From positions 1-5,472 of the forward strand of contig CAAGKE010000220.1 in NCBI GenBank assembly GCA_900770325.1: 5,472 bases of DNA. The letters run 5' to 3'. Every line of letters starts with the position of its first letter. Within the stretch, counting starts at the first letter, position 1. Made by a program: the position numbers and the translations under genes. Under the pieces are notes generated by a model. The model searched no databases and was not told the origin of the DNA. It saw nothing but the letters and a program-made list of their open reading frames with translations. The DNA is from Lachnospiraceae bacterium. GTDB taxonomy: Bacteria; Bacillota; Clostridia; Lachnospirales; Lachnospiraceae. This document shows positions 1-5,472 of this stretch, piece by piece.

Positions 1-606
1 CAGCCCCTTATGTCCGGTAAAGCAGATCACATCCGCTCCCAGTTCTTCCATATCCGTCTCAAGGATTCCCGCACTCTGGGAGGCATCCAGAAGAAACAGA
101 AGGCCATGCTCCCTGCAAAAGCGTCCGATCCGGGCCCCATCCACTCCGTTTCCGGTCACATTGGAGGCATGGGTACAGACGACAGCCCGGGTATCCGGAC
201 GCAGCAGCTCTTCCAGAAGCTCCAGCCGCACATTCCCTCTGTCGTCACAGGGCAGAAAGGACAGGGCTGTTCCCCGGTCCTCCAGCTCATAGAGAGGCCG
301 AAGCACAGAGTTATGTTCCATGACTGTGGTAATCACATGGTCTCCCGGACGAATCAGACCTTTGATAGCGATATTCAGTGCCTCTGTGGCATTCATAGTA
401 AACGCGATCTGAGAAGGATTCTTCACCCCGAATATCCGGGCCGCCTGTTCTCTTGCATGGTATACGGTACGCATAGAGCCAAGAGAAGCCTCATAGGCTC
501 CGCGTCCGGAATTTCCCAGCGTCCGCATGGCCTGCTCCACCGCTGTGATTACCGTCTCCGGCTTTGGAACCGTGGTGGCCCCGTTGTCAAAATAGATTCT
601 ATTCAT
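1..606 (-). CDS. Class V aminotransferase, cysteine desulfurase family (partial; C-terminal half outside window)
   Basis: A PLP-dependent enzyme of the NifS/SufS type, expected to remove sulfur or selenium from cysteine or selenocysteine. The minus-strand reading is open from the ATG at 606-604 to the window edge, giving 202 residues of a family usually near 380. Visible fold-type I signatures are an N-terminal YFDNGATTVPKP segment (residues 5-16), NATEALN (72-78), a PLP-stacking histidine candidate in MEHNS (H98), SNVTGN (148-153), the pyridine-binding aspartate in LLDASQSAG (D174) and the Schiff-base lysine in TGHKGL (K200). The start is supported by AAGGGAG six bases upstream. It resembles the EF2568-type 'cysteine desulfurase family protein' group, which is found near selD in selenium-using Firmicutes. 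It follows selDAB and lysR in the same direction, so a role in supplying selenium to SelD is plausible but inferred. The active-site cysteine loop lies outside the window, so the substrate cannot be judged. Confidence 0.92.
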   Translation of the reverse strand, partial: MNRIYFDNGATTVPKPETVITAVEQAMRTLGNSGRGAYEASLGSMRTVYHAREQAARIFGVKNPSQIAFTMNATEALNIAIKGLIRPGDHVITTVMEHNSVLRPLYELEDRGTALSFLPCDDRGNVRLELLEELLRPDTRAVVCTHASNVTGNGVDGARIGRFCREHGLLFLLDASQSAGILETDMEELGADVICFTGHKGL

Positions 607-688
607 CCCTGTCTCCCTTTTTCGGTTTTATTTCGATTCTTATATTTCGGTTCTTTCATTTCAATTCATTCATTTTATCCGCTGTCTG
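607..688 (-). promoter_or_regulatory. AT-rich, purine-biased leader before the desulfurase gene
   Basis: These 82 bp separate the lysR stop from the desulfurase start and are far more AT-rich than the flanking genes. Read on the minus strand they are strongly purine-biased, with three imperfect copies of a CCGAAA/TCGAAA core spaced 14 and 11 bp apart. A weak promoter-like pair is visible: TTGAAA at 664-659 and AAGAAT at 641-636, 17 bp apart. I see no hairpin plus T-run that would end transcription after lysR. The region could hold a secondary promoter or regulator site for the desulfurase gene, or may simply be a spacer. The promoter match is too weak to rely on. Confidence 0.25.
613..619 (-). 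promoter_or_regulatory. Ribosome binding site of the desulfurase gene
   Basis: AAGGGAG on the minus strand lies six bases before the ATG at 606-604. It is a near-consensus Shine-Dalgarno sequence and fixes this ATG as the start. Confidence 0.75.
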
Positions 689-1585
689 CTAAATCGCTTT
701 GCGGACCAGCCGCAGCAGCCCTTTCATTTCCTCGTTCCGGTATACATTTTTATTGGTCACTGCATACAGCTTCCGCTTCATGGAGATTCCCTGGAGAGGA
801 AACAGCAGAATCCTTCCATCCCGTCCATAATCCTCCGCCGCCAGCCTGGAGATAAAAGAGATGCCTACCCCGGCTTCCACCGCTCTTTTGATATTTTCCG
901 GATTGTCCATGACTGCGGCTGTCCGCAGCTTTTCTGTCTCGATTCCCAGCATTTTCAGGTACTGCTCTGTTTCTGTCCGGGTACCGGAGCCTTCTTCCCG
1001 CAGAATCAATGGTGTTTTTTCCAGAAGCTCCAGCGGAAGGCCCCGGGAAGCCACTGCACGATACGGCTCTTCATTGGGCGCAATGATCACCAGCTCATCC
1101 TCATAAAAGGGGTCAAATTCCAGTTCTCCCCCGTGTACAGGTCCGGTACCGGCCAGTCCGAGATCAAACCGCTCTGCCGCAACTCCTTCGATCACACCCC
1201 GGCTGTCCGTCTGGGTAATGTCCAGCTGAACCTCCGGATACCTGGCAGAAAATTTTTTTAAAACTGCCGGAAGTACATACTGCCCCGGAATGGAGGATAC
1301 ACCGATCCGGAGCCGCTCACAGCGCAGCCGCTCCTTTCCAAACAATTCCAGGATCTCCTGCTCTGTCTCAAGGATTTTTCTGGCCCTGGGATACAGCAGG
1401 ATGGCTGCCTCCAGTACCTGAAATTCTTTTCCGCCCCGCCGGAACAGGCGTATTCCCAGCTCCTGCTCCAGCCCGTGAATATGGGCGCTGATGGTGGGCT
1501 GGGACAGATGCATCTGCGCAGCCGCTTTTGAAAAACTGCGGTATTCCATCACACTGACAAATACCTTCAACTGTAGCAAATTCAT
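689..1585 (-). CDS. LysR-family transcriptional regulator linked to selenium genes
   Basis: A 298-residue DNA-binding regulator of normal LysR length, acting in the cytoplasm. The N-terminal winged helix-turn-helix covers residues 1-60, with SFSKAAAQMHLSQPTISAHI (17-36) as the recognition unit and LEQELGIRLFRR (39-50) completing it. The segment usually written LTxAG in the family reads VLEAA here. An effector-binding domain follows from about residue 92, opening with RLRIGVSSIPGQYVLP (91-106), and includes a REEGSGTR loop (196-203) like those that bind small anions or metabolites in CysB/CbbR-like members. Its ATG overlaps the selB stop codon (ATGA, 1585-1582). The upstream AGAGAAG is a weak ribosome site inside selB, so translational coupling is likely. 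Family resemblance and position suggest the group annotated as selenium metabolism-associated LysR regulators. The ligand, operator and target genes are not visible. No typical T-N11-A operator was recognised in the flanking gap. Confidence 0.93.
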   Translation of the reverse strand: MNLLQLKVFVSVMEYRSFSKAAAQMHLSQPTISAHIHGLEQELGIRLFRRGGKEFQVLEAAILLYPRARKILETEQEILELFGKERLRCERLRIGVSSIPGQYVLPAVLKKFSARYPEVQLDITQTDSRGVIEGVAAERFDLGLAGTGPVHGGELEFDPFYEDELVIIAPNEEPYRAVASRGLPLELLEKTPLILREEGSGTRTETEQYLKMLGIETEKLRTAAVMDNPENIKRAVEAGVGISFISRLAAEDYGRDGRILLFPLQGISMKRKLYAVTNKNVYRNEEMKGLLRLVRKAI

Positions 1586-3495
1586 AATACCGCTTCTCTC
1601 TCACTTTCTGTTCCGTTCTTCCGGGTCAGTCTCTGGCTGTCCATATATTCAAACAAAGGTTTGATACTTTTCCGGCTGCTCCCCAGAATATCTCTGGCCT
1701 GTATAATCGTAATTTTCCCTTCCTGCTTTAATACCGGCAGCAAACGCTCTACCGCATCCTGCGCAATATCAGGAAGCGTATACAAATTGTCGGTTAATTT
1801 TACAAACAGGCCTTCCCCAAGGCACACCTGGAAAATCTCCTCTGCGGTTTCCCCCGGAGTCTCCCCGAAGGTAATGTCCGAATACCGTACAAAATCGAAG
1901 CCGGCCTTTCGAAATTCCCGGCACAGCTTCTGACGCACCTTGTGATACGTCTTATCGTGAGGAATTTCATAGGAAAACTCCGAAATATATTCCTGATGCC
2001 TCTGCAGCTTTCCCTGCTGCTCCCAGTATTCCAGCATGGCATCCAGTACTGCCGGATTCCCGTTTTGAAAAGTTCGTGTCCGAAGCTCCGCTTTCCGGAT
2101 GCCCCACTGGTAGGGATGCGTCTGATGAAATTCTTTGAGCAGATCCAGAATCTGTCCCAGGATCTCCTCCTGAGTCTGATGGCAGAGCATATATTCTTCC
2201 TTCTTACCCGGGAAACGATGCAGCAGCCCCTGCTGTTCCAGCTTATCTGCCGCTTCCTCCAGCTCCTGCTCTGTCATGATACCCATTTTCATCACCTCTG
2301 AGAAAGTCAGCAATGCTTTTCCCTTTTTCTTTACCAGCAATTCCAGCGTCTCCTGAGGGGTTCCCTTCTCTTTCTTCTGCAGTTCCAGAATATCCTCCTG
2401 CCGAAACCGCTTCCGCTTCAGGGCATGAGCATCCAGAACCACACCGCCTCCCACCGTTTCCACCGGGGAATAAAAACGCAGGATAAACCGGTCTCCCCGG
2501 CATACCGCCAGAGGCCGTTCCAGCAAAAGCTGGGCATAGCAGCTTTCCCCCGGCTTTATACTATCCTGATCCAGCAGCACCGCCCTGCACAATACCTGAT
2601 CCGTACCAATACTTAAATGCAGGCGTACCCGGTTTGAAAGCTCCCGGCTGCTGAAAAAACCATGCTCCAGCCTGACATCCAGCAGACCGGATACCTCCAG
2701 ACTGCCCACAGGAGCCAGCACATCGCCTCTGCGGATCTCCTTTTTCTCCACACCCTGCAGATTCACTGCAGTACGCTGCCCGGCAAAGGCGGTCTCCACC
2801 TCCTGCTCATAGACCTGAAGCCCCCGTACCTTGCTTATCTTTCCGGAAGGATAGATCATCAGCTCGTCTCCCTTTTTCAGGGTACCACAGATCAGCGTCC
2901 CGGTTACCACCGTACCAAAACCGGTCACGGAAAATACCCGGTCCACCGGAAGCCGGAACATCCCTGCAGTCTCCCGCTCCTGAGTATCGGCAGTCATCTT
3001 CTGAATCAGAGATGTCAGTTCCGGAATTCCCTGCCCGGTGACCGCTGACACTTCAGCTATGGGAAAGGTCTCAAAGCAGGTTCCTTCCAGTTCCTTTCGG
3101 ATATCCTCCTTCACCATTTCTTTCCATTCCTCATCCACCAGGTCACATTTGCTTAACACAAGAATACCTCTGGATACTCCCAGCTCCTGTAAAATTGCCA
3201 TATGCTCTCTTGTCTGAGGCATGATTCCCTCATCTGCCGCCACCAGCAGCAGCACAAGATCCATCCCGATCACGCCGGTCACCATATTTCCCACAAATTT
3301 TTCATGTCCCGGCACATCGATGATTCCGGCCCGGGTACCATCCGGCAGAAGAAAACTGGTAAAACCCAGTTCAATCGTAATCCCCCGCTGCTTTTCTTCC
3401 TTAAGCCGGTCTGTGTCCGTACCGGTCAGCGCCTTGATCAGTGTCGTCTTTCCATGATCAATATGCCCGGCCGTTCCGATAATAATATGCTTCAC
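1582..3495 (-). CDS. selB: SelB, selenocysteine-specific translation elongation factor
   Basis: A 637-residue GTPase that binds selenocysteyl-tRNA(Sec) and a SECIS hairpin in mRNA, delivering selenocysteine to UGA codons at the ribosome. The EF-Tu-like G domain has all its motifs: G1 GHIDHGKT (10-17), switch I RGITIELGF (37-45), G3 DVPGH (60-64), G4 SKCD (115-118) and G5 SAV (150-152). Beta-barrel domains 2 and 3 follow (about 180-350, with VFSVTGFGTVVTGT at 187-200). The C-terminal third (about 370-637) is the winged-helix array that binds SECIS RNA and ends in the typical ARDILGSSRKSIKPLFEYMD segment (600-619). The length fits Gram-positive SelB, slightly above the 614 residues of E. coli. 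The start is GTG (3495-3493), since translation from it begins directly at the MKHIIIGTAGH motif and GGAAAGGA lies ten bases upstream. It follows selA after 67 bp, and its TGA stop overlaps the lysR ATG. Confidence 0.98.
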   Translation of the reverse strand: MKHIIIGTAGHIDHGKTTLIKALTGTDTDRLKEEKQRGITIELGFTSFLLPDGTRAGIIDVPGHEKFVGNMVTGVIGMDLVLLLVAADEGIMPQTREHMAILQELGVSRGILVLSKCDLVDEEWKEMVKEDIRKELEGTCFETFPIAEVSAVTGQGIPELTSLIQKMTADTQERETAGMFRLPVDRVFSVTGFGTVVTGTLICGTLKKGDELMIYPSGKISKVRGLQVYEQEVETAFAGQRTAVNLQGVEKKEIRRGDVLAPVGSLEVSGLLDVRLEHGFFSSRELSNRVRLHLSIGTDQVLCRAVLLDQDSIKPGESCYAQLLLERPLAVCRGDRFILRFYSPVETVGGGVVLDAHALKRKRFRQEDILELQKKEKGTPQETLELLVKKKGKALLTFSEVMKMGIMTEQELEEAADKLEQQGLLHRFPGKKEEYMLCHQTQEEILGQILDLLKEFHQTHPYQWGIRKAELRTRTFQNGNPAVLDAMLEYWEQQGKLQRHQEYISEFSYEIPHDKTYHKVRQKLCREFRKAGFDFVRYSDITFGETPGETAEEIFQVCLGEGLFVKLTDNLYTLPDIAQDAVERLLPVLKQEGKITIIQARDILGSSRKSIKPLFEYMDSQRLTRKNGTESEREAVL

Positions 3496-3505
3496 TTTTT
3501 CTGAA

Positions 3506-3513
3506 TCCTTTCC
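3506..3513 (-). promoter_or_regulatory. Ribosome binding site of selB
   Basis: GGAAAGGA on the minus strand lies ten bases before the GTG start at 3495. It supports this non-ATG start. The spacing is at the long end of the usual range. Confidence 0.6.
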
Positions 3514-3540
3514 AAACCGGGAAGCTTCTTCCCATCGTTT
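3514..3540 (-). other. Bulged hairpin in the selA-selB gap
   Basis: On the mRNA sense strand GGGAAG (3533-3528) and CTTCCC (3524-3519) form a perfect 6-bp stem around the loop AAG. The stem can be extended by a U-G pair and, past a two-base bulge (GA), by AAAC (3540-3537) pairing with GTTT (3517-3514). The core stem ends 23 nt before the selB GTG. The outer arm comes within one base of the Shine-Dalgarno site. No T-run follows, so it is not an intrinsic terminator. It could affect selB translation or mRNA processing, but the function is unknown. Confidence 0.5.
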
Positions 3541-3562
3541 CCTGTAATACGCAGCCCTCAGC

Positions 3563-5077
3563 TCATATCAGCTTCAGCAGCTTTGCCAGTTCCTCTGCCA
3601 GAAGCGGCAGCTCTTCCTCAAATACAGTACGCATATCCAGCCACAGCTTCTCCTTCGCGATCCGCCCGATCACGGGTGTCTCCATAAAACGCAGCTTTTC
3701 CTGAAGCCATTCTGCTCCCGGGAAGCCCGGAATCACCCGGGAGATTACCAGGGCTGTACTGGGCAGCTCCTGTCCCGGCAAAGCACCTCCTCCGGCTTCT
3801 GAAAGGCAGTCCAGAATATCCAGCCGCCATTCTGCCGGACATTTTGAGCCCATATCATCCAGCATCAGACTTTTCAGCCTTTCTGCCCGTTCTTTTAGTT
3901 CCTCCGGCTTTTGCTTCAGAATCCGAAGCACCGGTATCCGTTCTTTGGCAGCTTCCAGATCCTTTTCATATTCCTGAAGTGTCATTTCCAGAGCAGCCGC
4001 CGTAAATTTATCGATCCGGACTGCCCGCATCAGAGGATGGGCTTTGATTTTTTCAATCAGCTCCTTTTTCCCCACGATGATACCGGCCTGGGGACCGCCC
4101 AGCAGCTTATCTCCGCTAAAGCACACCACATCTGCCCCGTGGCGGACCGCCTCCTGCACGGTGGGCTCATGCTCCAGTCCAAATTCTTCCAGGTTTACCA
4201 GGACGCCGCTGCCCAGATCTTCGATCACCGGAACCCCGAGGCCGGTCAGTTCCCTTACCGGAACGGATTCGGTAAATCCCTGGATCCGGTAATTACTGGT
4301 GTGCACTTTTAAAATAGCGCCGGTATTTTCATTTATTTCCCGGACATAATCTTCCCGGTGGGTCTTATTGGTGGTTCCCACCTCCCGCAAAATGGCGCCT
4401 CCCTGCCTGATTACTTCCGGAATACGGAATTTTCCTCCGATCTCGATCTGCTCTCCCCGGGATACGATTACCTCCCTCCCGGCCGCCAGAGCGCTCAGTA
4501 TCAGCAGGACCGCAGCGGCATTATTATTGACCGCCACCGCCGTCTCCGCTCCTGTCAGTCTGATCAGCAGTTCTTCAAAATGGCTGTAACGCTCTCCCCG
4601 TTTTCCTTCCCATAGATCATACTCCAGGTTGGAATAGCCATACAGCTTTTCTGTCAGATCAGAAACCTGTTTCTTTGACAGCGGCGCCCGTCCCAGATTC
4701 GTATGGAGTACCGTTCCCGTTGCATTGATCACATGGTGAAACCGGCGGATCTGCTGCTTCTCAATGATTTCCCGCACCGTCTCCGGCAATGCTTCCACCG
4801 CCTGAACAAACTTTTCACGATCCGATACGTTCTCAGCCTGATACACAGCCTTCCTGATTACCGGTTTCTCCGCGCCGGGAGCCCTTTCCTCCGTCTCCGG
4901 GTTTTCTGTCTCCGGGTTTTCCGTCTGCATGCTTTCTGCCTGACGGCGAAGTTTCGCAAGCGCCTCCCGCAGCGCCTCCGTCACAGCATTTCTCCCATAT
5001 TCCCTGATCAGAATCTGCATCTCATTTTTCTGCAAAAAAAGATCCACTTTGGGAATCATCCGGTAAAGTTCCTGCAT
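3563..5077 (-). CDS. selA: SelA, L-seryl-tRNA(Sec) selenium transferase
   Basis: A cytoplasmic PLP enzyme, decameric in characterised bacterial homologues, that converts seryl-tRNA(Sec) to selenocysteyl-tRNA(Sec) with selenophosphate. From the ATG at 5077 it is 504 residues. The N-terminal tRNA-contacting domain begins MQELYRMIPKVD. The catalytic core shows VINATGTVLHTNLGRAPL (116-133), AVNNNAAAVL (182-191), VGTTNKTH (233-240), VHTSNYRIQGFTE (258-270) and the PLP lysine in SGDKLLGGPQAGI (K324). PVIGRI and LWLDMRT near the C-terminus also match the family. E. coli SelA is about 40 residues shorter. Much of the excess is an acidic, low-complexity linker at about residues 50-72 that includes a tandem ENPET repeat. 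A TTG codon in frame at 5104 would add nine residues but has no ribosome site and falls inside a small hairpin, whereas the chosen ATG has AAAGGAG just upstream. It lies 50 bp after selD and 67 bp before selB. Confidence 0.98.
   Translation of the reverse strand: MQELYRMIPKVDLFLQKNEMQILIREYGRNAVTEALREALAKLRRQAESMQTENPETENPETEERAPGAEKPVIRKAVYQAENVSDREKFVQAVEALPETVREIIEKQQIRRFHHVINATGTVLHTNLGRAPLSKKQVSDLTEKLYGYSNLEYDLWEGKRGERYSHFEELLIRLTGAETAVAVNNNAAAVLLILSALAAGREVIVSRGEQIEIGGKFRIPEVIRQGGAILREVGTTNKTHREDYVREINENTGAILKVHTSNYRIQGFTESVPVRELTGLGVPVIEDLGSGVLVNLEEFGLEHEPTVQEAVRHGADVVCFSGDKLLGGPQAGIIVGKKELIEKIKAHPLMRAVRIDKFTAAALEMTLQEYEKDLEAAKERIPVLRILKQKPEELKERAERLKSLMLDDMGSKCPAEWRLDILDCLSEAGGGALPGQELPSTALVISRVIPGFPGAEWLQEKLRFMETPVIGRIAKEKLWLDMRTVFEEELPLLAEELAKLLKLI
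4891..4920. repeat. 15-bp tandem duplication inside selA
   Basis: Two adjacent 15-bp units, ccgtctccgggtttt (4891-4905) and ctgtctccgggtttt (4906-4920), differ at one base. A partial third copy (ccgtctg) follows. In frame they encode ENPET twice (SelA residues 53-62) in the acidic linker between the N-terminal domain and the catalytic core. The unit is a multiple of three, so gain or loss keeps the frame, as expected for slippage. Confidence 0.9.
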
Positions 5078-5081
5078 TTTT

Positions 5082-5088
5082 CTCCTTT
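5082..5088 (-). promoter_or_regulatory. Ribosome binding site of selA
   Basis: AAAGGAG on the minus strand lies four bases before the ATG at 5077-5075. It is a strong Shine-Dalgarno match and decides the start against the upstream in-frame TTG at 5104. Confidence 0.8.
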
Positions 5089-5097
5089 CCGGCCTGG

Positions 5098-5112
5098 TTT
5101 CCAAAGTGGAAA
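5098..5112 (-). other. Short hairpin in the selD-selA gap
   Basis: TTTCCA (5112-5107) and TGGAAA (5103-5098) form a perfect 6-bp inverted repeat around a 3-base loop (CTT on the mRNA strand). It ends 20 nt before the selA ATG. The stem is AT-rich and weak, and no T-run follows, so it is not a terminator. It has the same stem and loop size as the hairpin before selB but a different sequence. Confidence 0.4.
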
Positions 5113-5127
5113 AATAAATTCTGTCTC

Positions 5128-5472
5128 TTACTCTGTCACTTTTCTGCGGAAAATCATTCCCGCCGCCTGCTTCGGAAGTACCCGGCCAATCACAGCAAAT
5201 GATGTCTCCAGCCCGGCTTCCTGCAGTGCCTTCACTGCCGCCTCCTTCTCTGCTTCGGCAATACTGACCAGCAATCCGCCGGATGTCTGGGGATCCATCA
5301 TAATATCCAGCTCGTAGTCCTCTGCTTCCTCAGCGTCTATCTCCGCCCATGTATATTCCCGGTTTTTGTACGCACCGGCAGGCACCAGCCCCATCTGGGC
5401 CAGTTCCCGGGCTCCTGTGATCACCGGCACCCGCTCCAGCATGATTTCCAGAGTGACACCGCTTCCCCGGGC
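5128..5472 (-). CDS. selD: SelD, selenide water dikinase / selenophosphate synthetase (partial; N-terminal part outside window)
   Basis: SelD makes selenophosphate from selenide and ATP, the selenium donor for SelA. The minus-strand reading is open from the window edge at 5472 to the TAA at 5130-5128, giving the last 114 residues of a protein usually near 345. An internal Met codon at 5442 is not the true start, because coding sequence continues upstream with ARGSGVTLEI. The visible part is the C-terminal AIRS-type domain. It contains VPVITGARELAQMGLVPAGA, the KNREY segment, and the hallmark DPQTSGGLL (visible residues 60-68), followed by a typical GRV tail. The N-terminal glycine-rich loop with the catalytic Cys/Sec and Lys is outside the window, so it cannot be said whether this SelD is itself a selenoprotein. 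It is the first visible gene of the operon; the operon promoter is not seen. Confidence 0.95.
   Translation of the reverse strand, partial: ARGSGVTLEIMLERVPVITGARELAQMGLVPAGAYKNREYTWAEIDAEEAEDYELDIMMDPQTSGGLLVSIAEAEKEAAVKALQEAGLETSFAVIGRVLPKQAAGMIFRRKVTE

Noticed and set aside
10..855. Long plus-strand open frame (281 codons) antisense to the desulfurase and lysR genes
   Set aside because: It covers two well-supported minus-strand genes and their gap, has no recognisable domain or ribosome site, and its composition is what an antisense shadow of GC-rich codons gives.
1368..1604. Minus-strand 78-codon frame overlapping the lysR 5' end
   Set aside because: It is in a different frame from the clear LysR helix-turn-helix and has no recognisable features; it is a frame shadow.
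3519..3533. Intrinsic terminator after selA
   Set aside because: The stem is only 6 bp in its core and is followed by GGTTTGG rather than a T-run, so transcription is expected to continue into selB.
3496..3562. tRNA-Sec (selC) gene between selA and selB
   Set aside because: The gap is 67 bp, shorter than a tRNA-Sec of roughly 90-100 bases, and contains no tRNA arm pattern. No other gap is long enough either.
5078..5104. Upstream TTG start for selA adding nine residues
   Set aside because: There is no Shine-Dalgarno before it, the added residues are not family-like, and the ATG at 5077 has AAAGGAG directly upstream.
4703..5317. Plus-strand open frame (204 codons) across the selA 5' end and selD 3' end
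   Set aside because: It is antisense to conserved SelA and SelD sequence, shows no family motif, and crosses the gap only by chance lack of stops.

Overview
The window looks like part of a chromosome from a Gram-positive anaerobe of the class Clostridia, plausibly Lachnospiraceae. This is an inference from moderately GC-rich coding DNA, purine-rich Shine-Dalgarno sites (AAAGGAG, AAGGGAG), family-level protein resemblance and a tight, one-direction gene layout. No marker gene fixes the taxon. Every supported gene lies on the minus strand, so transcription runs from high to low coordinates.

In order of transcription the window holds: the C-terminal third of selD (selenophosphate synthetase; 5' part outside the window), selA (selenocysteine synthase), selB (selenocysteine-specific elongation factor), a LysR-family regulator, and the N-terminal half of a class V aminotransferase of the cysteine desulfurase type (3' part outside the window). 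The gaps are 50 bp (selD-selA), 67 bp (selA-selB), a 4-bp ATGA overlap (selB-lysR) and 82 bp (lysR-desulfurase). No intrinsic terminator was found in any gap, so a single transcript is plausible. No stretch over 300 bases lacks a gene.

Together the genes form a selenium-use operon. SelD makes selenophosphate from selenide and ATP. SelA uses it to convert seryl-tRNA(Sec) to selenocysteyl-tRNA(Sec). SelB carries that tRNA to in-frame UGA codons. The desulfurase-like enzyme could mobilise selenium or sulfur from (seleno)cysteine to feed SelD, and the LysR protein is the obvious candidate for selenium- or sulfur-responsive control. The last two roles are inferred from gene context. tRNA-Sec (selC) and selenoprotein genes are not in the window.

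The core machinery is well known. The points that merit a second look are the lysR-desulfurase pair at the operon end, two similar small hairpins placed 20 and 23 nt upstream of the selA and selB start codons, a 15-bp tandem duplication in an acidic linker of selA, and an AT-rich, purine-biased leader with overlapping mini-ORFs before the desulfurase gene. I see no strong evidence for a wholly undescribed system.
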